A program made the position numbers and the translations under genes. This document shows, in pieces, positions 45,868 through 57,211 of a stretch of 64,000 nucleotides of DNA (positions within the stretch are counted from its first letter, which is position 1; each line of letters starts with the position of its first letter). A model generated the notes under the pieces. It did no database searches and was not told the origin of the DNA. It saw only the letters and a list, made by a program, of their open reading frames with translations. The stretch is from Rhododendron vialii (taxonomy: Eukaryota > Streptophyta > Magnoliopsida > Ericales > Ericaceae), in contig NC_080567.1 in assembly GCF_030253575.1 (NCBI RefSeq), positions 16,681,001-16,745,000 on the forward strand, in the 5' to 3' direction.

Positions 45868-47371
45868 AAAATCACAGACACAGCTAATTTACCTCTTGGT
45901 TGGGAGGTCAACGTGAATGCCAAATTGTTTCTGTTAGACCAGATCCAAGACAAGTACATGACTGTTCAAGGTAGTCTCATTGGTGATAATATATCTCCAT
46001 TTTATCAATGGAAATCTGAATTTTCATGATTCAGTCCTCTTGCACTTTGGCTTGCTCTACCCTCCTGATGTTTCCTTTTTTCCGATGCTTAATTAGATGC
46101 CAATGGGAAGTTGAGGCGCTTTGATGCAATGAAAACTGAGTGGGGGTGTTTGTACCATAACTGAGAATTCCTTTTTACTCGTCGACTGTACGACACGTGG
46201 CAAGGGTAAAGGTGAAGGAATAGAATGGACTCACCTTAATAATTTAGAGTGGAAGTAAATCGATGATGAAACTATAAAAAGTCTTGCCCATCAATTGGCC
46301 TACACGTGGCATATTCCTACGGCCCTTTGGACCGTCGATCAGATGACAGGTGTCAAGAGGAATTAAGTCCCATGATTCCCATGATTCCACGATTAACGAG
46401 GATGCCAACCGCAATTAACAAATCAGTTTTCCCGACGTGGGCATGATCGGCAGTTGAAGAGGGTTCTTCATCAGAATTCGAAGGAGTTTTTTAACTGCTA
46501 CAGTGGAGGGAAGATTTGAATTCAAATTCATAGAGGCCTATTTAAGTACAAATTAGTAGCAGCTTCAGGGACACACAAACAACGCCAATCAGGCCTTTAT
46601 CTTTTTGTCTTTTCTAGGAGTAGAGTTAACTTGTAATTGCTCACTCAATCATTTCGATTGATTGTTCTTCTACTTTGAGGGTTAATAAAGTCCATTTTGT
46701 TAATTTTCTTCCTCTTCTACTTTGAGGGTTAATAAAGTCCATTTTGTTAATCTTCTTCCATACTTCATCCACTTCATTGTTTGTTTCCAAAGAAGTTCTG
46801 AAATACGGCAAGGAATCAAACTCCACTTTTCACACTCACATTCCAGCAAGCTTATGATACAATTTTCCGTCGATTCTCCGTCGATTGGAGAGAAAACAAG
46901 AATTTTGGTAACAGGGGGTTTCCGCAATTACTCCAACTCAGTACTTTCACTGATGCTGCTAATGGATACCTCATCCAAGATACTTGCGTGTTTGGATTAG
47001 AAGTTTTTGTAGTAAGCTAAACTGGCAGAGGAGAGTGTTTAACTATTCTGGAGGAAGAGCACAACACTCATACTTGGAAGATTGAAAAGTTTTCGTCTCT
47101 ACTTGGCAAAGTTTATTACTCTGATGTGTTCACAGTTGGAAATCGGAAGTGGTATGGAATTGTCAACTTCCCTCTTCCCAACGAAAGTAAGCAGAGTCAT
47201 TCTTACAGTAAAATTGTGGCTCTTATGGCTTCCTCCGATGAATTCAGGAAACTATGCCTGTACCCCAAAGGAGCTGGCAGAGAAAAGGTCAGGTTCTTGT
47301 CTGTCTTTTTAGAATTAGTTGATTCGAAAACCTTCCCTTCTGAATGGAAAACACATACAAGCTACGCATAA
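45868..47371 (+). pseudogene. TRAF-like MATH-domain gene, truncated (locus B)
   Basis: Related to the locus at 41087. It starts inside the second exon (ITDTANLPLGWEVNVN), has the same GTAGTC donor after DKYMTVQ (45970), and resumes at 46097 with DANGKLRRFDAMKTEWG. A solo LTR at 46147-46913 splits this exon. Beyond it come LQLSTFTDAANGYLI, a TAA in the VVS-TGRGEC linker near 47017, then HTWKIEKFSSL, KWYGIVNFPLPNESK and LYPKGAGREKVRFLSVFLEL up to about 47371. The first exon and the end are missing. It is a truncated tandem duplicate that is clearly non-functional, but it preserves the second domain better than locus A. Confidence 0.82.
46147..46913 (+). mobile_element. solo LTR, 767 bp, inside a MATH exon
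   Basis: Begins TGTTTGTACC, ends TTTTGGTAACA and is flanked by the 5-bp duplication GGGGG; locus A has the uninterrupted GAGTGGGGATTT at this place. A TATA-like CCTATTTAAGT lies near 46540. A tandem duplication of about 56 bp (TTCTACTTTGAGGGTTAATA at 46669 and about 46715) lies inside. No internal region remains. Family undetermined. Confidence 0.85.
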
Positions 47372-47665
47372 AGAATCAATACGATAGAAGAAAACAACAC
47401 GTGGAAAGGACAGGTGATGGTTTTTGTACATCTGTACGTCTTTATTGCAGTTTACATTATGATTATGCTGTTGGGAAAAATTCGGCAAATGCAAAAAATC
47501 TAGAGAACAATTTCATTGATAACAATTACATGATCGAAACAAATTACAAATACCGAGCAGATTTAACCAAACGAGATACAAACAGAACTTTTCTGAATTG
47601 GAACCGAGTCCTGTGTGATACCACAGTCACCTTAAGAAAGATTCACCGCCTAATTGAAAAGTTTA

Positions 47666-47733
47666 TGTATATATTAGTCTCTATATAAAGAATCTTACGT
47701 GGTATTTTATAGAGACTAATATATACATATTTT
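47666..47733. repeat. small inverted repeat
   Basis: ATGTATATATTAGTCTCTAT at 47666 is repeated in inverted form, ending near 47733. Confidence 0.7.
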
Positions 47734-47763
47734 TTTAAAAAAAAGACTGAGTTCTTTATATAG

Positions 47764-48242
47764 AATTTAGACTGTTTATATATTAAAAATATGGTTAAAA
47801 ATTAAGCACTCTAATTTTCAATTCATGTGAACAGGTGTGAAGATCTTATTCTTTTGATCATTTTATGCTAAAAGGTTATAATTAATTTTTCTTTCTAGAG
47901 CTCTCATAATCAAGTATTTGCTCTAAAAGGTCCCAAATAAAAATAAATATTTAATTATGATAGCCCTAGAGATAAAAATTAATTATGACTCTCTAGAATA
48001 ATATAATCAGAAAAATAAGATTTTCGCACCGTTCCAAACGGATTGAAAATTCGAGCACTTAATTTTTTTTAGAAGGTTTATATACTAAAAAATATGGTTA
48101 CAAAATTAAGTATTCCAATTTTCAATTTGTTGAAACTGGTGTGAATGTCTTATTTTTTGGATTATTTTATTTTAAAGGGTCATAATTAATTTTTATTTCT
48201 AAGCTTCTCATAATTAAGTATCTGCTCTATAGGGTCCCAAAC
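47764..48242. repeat. direct repeat, about 170 bp, period about 305 bp
   Basis: 47764-47936 and 48072-48242 share TTTATATA-rich text, AAATTAAG, AATTTTCAATT, GTGTGAA, GTCATAATTAATTTTT-like and GGTCCCAAA blocks in the same order with moderate divergence. Confidence 0.75.
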
Positions 48243-48534
48243 AAGCCTTATATGGCATTTTCCGTCTAAATTCCTAACTTCCATTATCTTTTGGACTAAG
48301 TAGGTAACAGTATGATAGTTGAGAAGATGAAATCGTCAAATTGATAGTTTAGGGACTAAGTAAAAAAAATGTGCATAGTTTGGGGGATAAAAAAAAAAAA
48401 AAAACTCGGTTTTTGAATAGATGATATGACCTATTATGCCACCTCTTCATCTCTATATAACTATAGTCCTGCAGAATTAATGGAGTAATTCCTTTTGGGT
48501 TGATGGGTACTTATGTAAATATGGAATGCTTTGG

Positions 48535-48535
<1 letters not shown>

Positions 48536-48567
<32 letters not shown>
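48536..48567. repeat. 32-bp poly-G run
   Basis: An uninterrupted G homopolymer between TTGGC and CTACTG. Possibly a genuine G-quadruplex-capable tract or a mis-sized sequencing homopolymer. Confidence 0.85.
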
Positions 48568-48796
48568 CTACTGTGTCATTGTGCCATTCAAATGGGCTTT
48601 GTCACGACCTTGAAGATGTGAATGTGATCCAGGATTATCACTTCATAGACCTTGACGCACAAAATAGTCTTAAAAAATCAAGTTGATCAGACGTCGATAT
48701 CCAGTAATTTAATTATTATCTTGGCATTGTATTCTTTAAGTATTATTTGCTCTTGCTGTTTATTTATTCAAGACAAATAAGATTCGCTTACTAGTT

Positions 48797-48966
48797 TATG
48801 GATGTCTCATCAACTTGATTTTACGAGCCAAGTTGCACGAACTAAACAATCTCTATCTCATTTTTGGATTACAAATAAGCGTACTATGTTATGGATGTTT
48901 CATCAACTTGATTTTTCGCACCAAGTTGCACAAAGTAAAGAGTCTTTATCTCATTTTTGGATTACA
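48797..48966. repeat. direct duplication, period about 95 bp
   Basis: Two copies of TTATGGATGT...CATCAACTTGATTTT...CTCATTTTTGGATTACA, differing at several positions. Confidence 0.85.
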
Positions 48967-49497
48967 TAGGATGGACTATTTAATTTTGTCTGTGATGGAC
49001 AAATGATATCTCAAAATATAAAATCCAAAAATGAGGCTCCCAAACGGGTGCTTATGGGGCTTTTGGGAGCCTTATTATTATTATTATTATTATTATTTTT
49101 TTGGCATCTTGCAATTTGAATTGTGAATTACAGATTTCTAAATTGTGATTAGTATAGATAATGAATTTGTAGAGTTGAAAAACATTTGCAAAATATATGT
49201 TACAACAAAATAGTATAATCATGAAAATAGATTACGGCTGACTTTTTACCATGTCGCCCTTGGAAAACCCTTTTAGAGACACACACAAGTTGGACATGCA
49301 AGAAGTGTTAATTGTTAGTGAGATTTGACCCTTTGTCTTGTGCATGGGATATATGATGTCTACCAACTTAGCTCTCACCCCACTTGCCAACATACATATT
49401 TTTAGATTATGTTAATCAAAACATCGTTTGGGTCCTTCCACTCACACAAGTACTTGTATCCCATATTTCAAAGTTTCCAGTTTTTTATTTTTTAATA

Positions 49498-49712
49498 CTC
49501 CCTCCGTCTCATAATATTTGTTCGGTCCGCAAAACGAGAACGTAAAAATAATATACTTTTTGCAAGAAAAATTTAAATTTTTTTTAACAATTCACTAGAT
49601 ATCGATGAGTTCTTTTAATTTATGAAAAAAATTTGAATTTTTTCTTAAAAGAAATGCATTATTTTTAAGTCCTCATTTTGCGGACCGGACAATCATTTTG
49701 GGACGGAGGGAG
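49498..49712. mobile_element. Stowaway MITE, 215 bp
   Basis: The ends CTCCCTCCGTCTC and GGGACGGAGGGAG are flanked by TA. It shares GGTCCGCAAAACG and GCGGACCGGACAATCATTTT with the copy at 30285-30499, so it belongs to the same family. Confidence 0.92.
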
Positions 49713-49882
49713 TATTTTTTAAGGATAAAGTCTCAAAGATTATCTCCAAAAAATGATATTACCATTATTTCATGACCGATATAACAAACAAATAACTAAA
49801 CTTAGGGGCAGAGATCAAATTCATTCTTTCAATCTGTAGATAAAATAGGTTGAGAGGATAAGGCTAGGGCAACATATATAAA

Positions 49883-50489
49883 TGTAGGGGTTCGTTTATC
49901 GGGATCTTGACTGTGGGTCGGTTCTAGTTTCTTTCTCCTCAGCTCCGCACGCCCTCTGTCGGACCTGCAACAAGTCACTAGGGCTGTGGAAACCCAGTGG
50001 CCCTCCGACGATCAAGTTAGATGTAGGGAGAAGTGTATAGGTTTAAGGTTATAGTAGAATGGCATACCTCTCTAGGTTATAGTCCTTTTGTATTTATAGA
50101 CCTTGGTTTGCTTGGCCTCCAAACTAGCGCGTGAAAGATACGCTCAGATAACCGCCTCGGGTGACGTCATATGTGACATAGGGGATAAGGCAGTTACGAA
50201 ACACATGACCAAGTCAGATCCCAATGATTACTCTCGTGGCGTAACCACATGGGGCCCTCTTGGAGTAACCATCTTCCTTCAGGCGACCTCGGAGAGTTGA
50301 GTTGGGAATGCTCCGCTCCTCTAGATAGTGACATACCTCGGACAGACTCCACCTACCGAGCGATGCTCCAAGGGGAATTGGCGGGGTCCTCGGACCCTAT
50401 GCTCAATGAGGTGCGGGGGTCTTCTAGATCTCGCTTGGTGCACTAGGGCTCGGTGATCGGTTCGAGCCCCATTTCTTGGAGCCACTACA
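49883..50489 (-). mobile_element. solo LTR, 607 bp, probably Gypsy
   Basis: Begins TGTAGGGGTTCG, ends GAGCCACTACA and is flanked by the 5-bp duplication ATAAA. The block CTCCGCACGCCCTCTGTCGG and the following CCCTCCGACGATCAAG are typical of a group of plant Gypsy LTRs. A minus-strand TATA box (CTATAAATACAAAAGG, near 50095) suggests minus orientation. No internal region. Confidence 0.85.
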
Positions 50490-50735
50490 ATAAATATAAC
50501 ACAAGGACAACTTCGGAAATTTTGGGTAAATTCAAAAGCCCCTACAAGCCTATTTGTCAAATTGTATCTCTATTGTGTGGTTTGGAGTATGTATCATCGA
50601 AGAATGCGTTTTGACATTTGGCCCCCAAACCCCGACAATCTGATGATGCAAATGCACAATTCGAAAATGAGACTCTCAAACGGCCTAAACTAGATTGTAA
50701 AATGCATTTTGCCGTAATCTATATATATTCTTCAA

Positions 50736-52404
50736 GAGAAGTGCTACAATACACGCTCCTTATTTGGGTGTGTATCATATGCACCTTCATTGATTACCAT
50801 TGGATGTTTGAAAATGATCTGGACCTTTTAAAATGTTACGATAGGTTACTAACAAATTACCTATTACCAGTGCAATAGGTAAACCTTATGAATTAACCAA
50901 AATGGAAAGAAAATCCTCTCAAGTCTCTCACTTTCTTCCCAACCAGCGTATATCTTTCTTTTCCTTCGAAAAATTAGGCCCAATTTTATTTTTGATAATT
51001 AACTTATGTTAAAGATAATAATTTTATTTTTTAAAAACTTTGAAGCTAAAATTATTTCAAGTGAAAATAATTTACTTCTTTAAAATACGTTGTTCTTGAT
51101 AATTACTAAAGGAAAAAGATACTATCATTATCATAATGTAATATAAAGTCAAGTTAAAGACTTTTTTTTTCAAAGGATTTTTAATTAAAGTGTTTCATAT
51201 ATGTAGCCAATTTTTTTGGAATTTTTTGAAATATTATAATGTTTAACATTTTTCACAATATCTTTAATTGCATAGTGAATTTTCACACGCGGATCAAAAA
51301 AAAAATTCAAACAAATGGTCCAATTAAAAGGAATAGTGAAGTCGATCATCTGTATTAATAAAGTAGGAAACACTAACAAAGTTAATGGGTGATCAAGAGA
51401 GTGATGGTGACGAGATAAAATAAAAGACAACAATATTTAGGACGTGCTATTTATTTTTTGGTCAATAGACATACTACTAGAGTTTTGTAAATTAGTGCTC
51501 GCATCCGAATTACAAATAACTAATACTCATATTTGATAATGTAATCGATTACAAGTGTTATTGATACCAATCAATTACGCAATTGAAACCGTAGAGAAAT
51601 ATAACCTATCATGTAATCAATTATTTGTGTTATTCAGAACAATTGATTTTGAAATCTATTGCAATGTTGTTTTTAACTTATTTCGCAATTGATTAGAGGA
51701 CTTACTGAGACCTATCAATTAGCAAATCGATTAAGTAATCGACTTCACATTTTTTCCTAATCGTACTCAATTCAATTATAAATTAAATCGATTATATTGT
51801 CTAATCAATTACATAATTGAACATAACAAAATTGATTACATATTTGATTATGATGTCTAATTGATTACAATTTCTATTTACAAAATTGCAAAATCAATTA
51901 TATATTTGATTATGATGTCTAATCAATTGAAAAATCAATTATAAAGTCTAATTGATTATGGAATTGAACATTGACATAATAGATTACATATTTGATTAAC
52001 TACCGTTAAAAAAAAAAATTGATTAAGTAATCAATTGCACAACTGATTATACGTTATTAAAAAGTTATGAAATTGATTAAAATGTTACGATTCCGTAGTG
52101 AAAATGTTACTAATTGAAAATGTTACAATTTTTTTTATAAAGTTATGAAACACACCATAATGTTATGATTCTAAAAACGTTACGATTAATTAGTGTAAAA
52201 GTTACGATATGCACTAAAAGGTTATAATTTGTAAGAAAAATGTTATGAATGAAAAGTTACGAATTTTTAATATAAAATAAATAGACCTAAAATGTTATGA
52301 ATGGCCAGTTCAGCAGGTAATTTTTTATGAGGTGGCACAATATGGACTACACAATAGGTACATACGATACACACCTTAAAGGAGTGTGTATTGAAGATTT
52401 TCCC
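50736..52404. mobile_element. non-autonomous DNA transposon, about 1.67 kb
   Basis: Terminal inverted repeats of about 50 bp: left GAGAAGTGCTACAATACACG, right (reverse complemented) GGGAAAATCTTCAATACACA, both followed by CTCCTT and GTGTGTATC. The interior is AT-rich. From about 51530 to 52010 it is crowded with ATTGATTACA-like motifs, then to about 52300 with GTTACGA/GTTATGA motifs. No coding sequence. The target duplication is not clear; the terminal form resembles Mutator-type MITEs. Confidence 0.6.
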
Positions 52405-52567
52405 ATTCTGTTCTCATTCTCCAAATCACACAATATGTGAATCACTTTTTTTAAGAGTTTTTGATTTTGCTTTTTGCACTTATTTCCAAAAATGCTACAC
52501 CAAATTAAAACGATGTTATAAACAAAATTTAAAATTTACAATACAAAACACATAGGAGTATTACATA

Positions 52568-52831
52568 CTCTCTCAGTCTTTTTTTAAGTGTTCCGCTTTG
52601 TAACTCCAACTTATTAAGAAAATATCATTATTACACATTTCACGTCAACTGTTACCTCCACTTTCCCTACTTACTCTTTACAGAGATATCATCATTATTT
52701 CAAAATGGAATCTACTTTTAGGGGTAAAATGAAAAATGTACCAACTTTTACCCACTAACTTTTCAAAATGGACACTTATTAAGGGACAACTCAATATAGA
52801 ATACTGAATTTTAAAAAGAGGACGGAGAGAG
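52568..52831. mobile_element. Stowaway-type MITE, 264 bp
   Basis: The ends CTCTCTCAGTC and GACGGAGAGAG are flanked by TA. It is more diverged than the two 215-bp copies and belongs to a different subfamily. Confidence 0.78.
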
Positions 52832-52833
52832 TA

Positions 52834-54392
52834 ATAAAATAGGCTCCAAACACGAGATAAGCCAGTGTCATCCCCATAGTGCCCCAAGTTTCTATTCTAC
52901 CACATTAAAGTGGGCCTTTCCTAAGTCACATAATTCGCGCGTACGTGCATGAGTGGAAGCGTGAGATGAAAGTTTATTTTAAACACATTTCAAAGAATCC
53001 AAACTACCTCTTACCAAAAAAAAGAATCCAAACTACAAGTACTAAAAATTTGTGAGAACGAATATTATTCGGGGTGGATTTGCCAGAAATCGATCAGGTT
53101 TGGGGTATATAATTCGAGGATTGATCCCGACCGGTATTAACTTCGGTTTGGTTCAGTTCAGGGTGAGTTCGGTTTGTTTAGGAATTTTGGGGAGTTCGGT
53201 CCACCCGAAATGGGCCTTAGTTGGGTCATTTGGGCCATTTTTAAAAACTAATAGTAGATTATGGGCCATGTTTGGGTTATTTTTTCACCCATATTTAGGC
53301 CATTTTCTTATATTTCTCACCCATATTTAAGCCATTTTGTAACATTCTTAAATTTTAGAAAAAAAATTTGAAATGTTAATGTTTAATTCGTTAATTAATT
53401 AGATTCATTAATATGACTACATGATTAAATGTATAATTAGAATTAGTCATAAGATAATTCTAAACCTTACATAGATATATATGCATTTATACTTATCTTG
53501 TATTCTCTCCTAACTAACTCACCCACACCCTAATATTTTTCCATCCCATAATTTATGGGATTCCCTCTTACCACTCTCGGCAGCTCTCTCTCACTCTCTC
53601 TCCTTCTCTTAGTTCCCTCTCACACTCCATCACCTCCACACTTATCCTCCACACTCCTATTATCTCTACACTTGCACCCCCTCTCTCTCACTTCTCTATA
53701 CAAAACCCACACCTCTTATAATCCGAAAATTGATAGCCAGATCATTTTTGTAGCTGCATAATTGTGGTGAGAAACACCCACCGCTCGACTAAAGGCAACC
53801 CCGAGTTCACTGCCGCCACCGTCTTTTTCCTTTTTCTGAAACCATCCAGAATCCGTTTTTCGCTTGTAACCGAATTCGAGGTAGTATAATCGCTCCCTTA
53901 CTTTCTCCTAAGTATATAAATGTGCTATTATATTAGTTGTAATGATAGGAATTGAAAAGAAACAAATCCATGCATTGTGCGTTGAAGAAATCGAAAATTT
54001 TCGTTTTCTGTTCAGATCTGTTTTTTTTTTTTGTGAAACTATTCAAATGGAAAATCTGATCCGTTCATCTTGTTCGTCTTGTCGAGACGATTCTGGAAAG
54101 GTATAATAAGCCTATTTTCGATGTAGGGATTGATCACACGACCCAGTCGAAATTCCGGATTTAAACCATATGTTTACGTTATATATATAACTGTGTGCGT
54201 ACAGTACACTAGGTGGAAGACACTGACGTCATAGAATCCCATCCGACAAAAATTACAGTTTACCCCCTGTGTCTTGGTTTGTACTAAAATATGTGAAATT
54301 AATTATTTTACCACTTGTGCTAAATTTTTAAACTTTTAGGATACACCTATGACTATTTCTTTGGGATCTGCGATATATGTTAACCTCGAAAG
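52834..54392. other. intergenic stretch
   Basis: No gene recognised. The proline/serine-rich open frame 53555-53761 lies in CT-rich DNA and looks like a leader or chance frame. CCGCCGCCACC-like text and a GTAGTA donor-like site near 53880 could mark a leader exon cut off from its gene by the LTR insertion at 54393. Confidence 0.35.
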
Positions 54393-55047
54393 TGTAACGC
54401 CCCGAATTTTGGGTACGTTAAAAGGACATTTTATTGATAACATCAAATGGAGTCTGGCTCTTACTACAACAAATACTCTCACAAGAGTTCAATATTTACA
54501 CAAATGAAGGGGGTTCTACGGTTCCTAACTACAGCTCCTCAGCTCCTCCATTCTTGCCAGCTCATCAGCTCCAAAAGCCTCCGCGGTGAACTGCTTACCC
54601 TAATCATCTACAAAATCTGACACATTATACCGGCGTCGCCACCCATATAATATGTCAGGGTCACCAAAAGATAACACCGTGAGCTACAACAGCTCAACAG
54701 GAAAATCCCGTACCCGCTAACCCATACTTACAAACAATAGGAAATAACACATCGATTTCCACATGATACATATATATGCAGCTAACAATGACACATCCAC
54801 ATTCGTTAATCAACTATCGTTGGTGTCCAAGAGTTTCGTATTTCTCTTACGCGACTCATCGTAGACTGTGTCAACATTTTCATTTACAAAAACAATCTTT
54901 CAAAAACCACTTTGTTTAAACACACCCAATCTTTTTAAAATCATTTGCATTGGCTCCGTACCGCGGATAACCAAGCTACACACCCAACCTTTTTAAAATT
55001 ATTTGCATTGGCTCCGTACCGTGGATAACCAAGCTACACACCCAACC

Positions 55048-55500
55048 TTGGTTCCGCCGCGCCGGGTTTCCAAGTATCCTCACAATGGTTCCGCCGCGCC
55101 GGGTTCCCATTGGCACACAAAAATATTTGCATTGGCTCCGTACCGCGGATAACCAAGCTACACACCCAACCTTGGTTCCGCCGCGCCGGGTTTCCAAGTA
55201 TCCTCACAATGATTCCGCCGCGCCGGGTTCCCATTGGCACACAAAAATATTTGCATTGGCTCCGTACCGCGGATAACCAAGCTACACACCCAACCTTGGT
55301 TCCGCCGCGCCGGGTTCCCAAATATCCTCACAATGGTTCCGCCGCGCCGGGTTCCCATTGGCACACAAAAATATTTGCATTGGCTCCGTACCGCGGATAA
55401 CCAAGCTACACACCCAACCTTGGTTCCGCCGCGCCGGGTTCCCAAGTATCCTCATAATGGTTCCGCCGCGCCGGGTTCCCATTGGCACACACACACCTCA
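55048..55500. repeat. 124-bp tandem array inside the LTR
   Basis: Units start with TTGGTTCCGCCGCGCCGGGT at 55048, 55172, 55296 and 55420 (the last partial), preceded by a partial unit from about 54940. Each unit contains GGTTCCGCCGCGCCGGG twice and a CCGTACCGCGGATAACC block. Units are nearly identical, so the array is young. The Arg/Pro-rich open frames on both strands are artefacts of the repeat. Confidence 0.93.
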
Positions 55501-57113
55501 CAATGGTTCCGTTTTTCCCGGATCCCATTGGAACACACACAAAACACACACTACACAATGGGCTACCACGTCTGGCCACATTGTGGTTTTCACAATCCAC
55601 GCAATGGGCTACCAAGTCCGGCCACATTACGAGTTTTCATACACACAACGGGCTACCAAGTCCGGCCACGTTGCGATTTTCAAAATCCACACGATGGGCT
55701 ACCACGTCCGGCCACATCGCGGTTTCCAAAACATTTCAACATTTTCAAATGTTTCTTTTACACACGCACATAACTCACATAATGCCACCAAAAACCGGTC
55801 ATTATGTAGTTTCAAAAATATTTCCTTCTTCAAAAAACATTTTTTTAAATCACACCCTAGATGTCATGTTTCTACTTTCTCGGTTCTCGTGTCTCGTTTA
55901 CATGTAAAGACTCCGCGGTAGGACAAACGTATACAAGAATCATCCTAACAAGATCATCCAATTCTATATTACTCATCACGCTCAATTACTACTTATAGCA
56001 TAACGCCACATGTACGGACGCCTTTGGAGTGTATCACTTATGCTTTATTCAAAGCACAACGCCACATGTACGGACATCTTTGGAGTGAAATCACTTATAC
56101 TTTATCACATACCACAAGTAATTCAAGCAATTCATATATGCATTAATCATCTTAAAGATCAAATACAAATACTTCTAAACAAACGATAAGTACGAAAATA
56201 AAGATAACCTACTTTATAATTGGGGTGGACGATAAGGATATTCTACTTATACGTTGAATTAGTGGATGAGGGACTCTACCTTCCTTCTTGGCGGTAGTCG
56301 GCTACGGAAGGTTAGTCGGCTACGGAAAGTACGTCGGTGGTCGGGCGGAGTAACTTCCTACGGTGGTCTCCAGTAGCTTCGAAAGAGAAAGGTTTCTCTC
56401 GAAACTTCTACTTGACTAACACTACTCTACTTTTGGATCGAGAGGGTGGTCGAGTGGCGGTCTAGTGGCGGCTTAGGTTGAGCTTCTTGAAGAACACAAG
56501 AAGAACTCAAGAACAAAAAGAACAAAAGAAAGAACAAAGAAAGAACATAATTTTTCTAGAGAGAGAAGTTGCTAGGTGAAGGTGTGAGTTGAATGATAAA
56601 CATGGGGTGCTATTTATAGGCAAAACCTTGGCTCCCTCTCCCTCTCTAATGGCCGGCCCTCTCTCTCTCTCTAAATCCTCCATGGATTTGCTCCATTAAG
56701 TCATCAAATCACCTCACATGTCAAGCCATGCCTTGTCCAATCCAAATCTTAGGTGTAAGGCTATGTAATCAACTAAAATCTTAGGCTTTTTAGGTGAATC
56801 TAGGTAATTATAATCTAGGTTTAGCTTGTAGTCAAGGTCTAAGGCTAATAAAGGCTAGGATTGTGTCATAAAGGTCCATCATTGGTTGTCATTAGGCAAA
56901 ATAGACTTAGGCCTAATAAGGTAGCTTGCAAGGCTAGGTTTAGTCCTTGGATCTGATCTTTGGGAGATTTGTTGGAAGAAAGGGGACAATGGTACAAGAT
57001 TTGGGAACTAAACAATCCTAGAAGTACAATGGGGGAATTATGTTTGGCTAGGAGAAAGATTCACCAAGGGTGAAGAAAGATCAAGCATGGTACAACCAAC
57101 CTTCCTCTCTCTT

Positions 57114-57130
57114 TCCTCCTCCTCCTCCTC

Positions 57131-57169
<39 letters not shown>

Positions 57170-57176
57170 GTACACT

Positions 57177-57210
<34 letters not shown>
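57114..57210. repeat. compound (CCT)n(CT)n...(CA)n(TA)n microsatellite
   Basis: CCT units 57114-57134, CT units to 57166, CA units 57176-57197, then TA units to 57210, all inside the 4.07 kb LTR. Confidence 0.93.

Positions 57211-57211
<1 letters not shown>

Noticed and set aside
47469-47700. TGTTGGGAAAAATTC as start of another LTR
   Set aside because: No matching CA end or 5-bp duplication was found downstream.
53555-53761. 68-residue Pro/Ser/Leu-rich open frame
   Set aside because: CT-rich low-complexity sequence with no signal of selection or homology that I can see.
55048-55500. possible CRISPR-like spaced repeat
   Set aside because: The units are contiguous 124-bp tandem copies with no unique spacers, in plant LTR DNA.
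54976-55921. Arg/Pro-rich open frames on both strands, up to 187 residues
   Set aside because: They come from the 124-bp tandem array. The period is not a multiple of three-frame coding constraint, and both strands are open in the same way.
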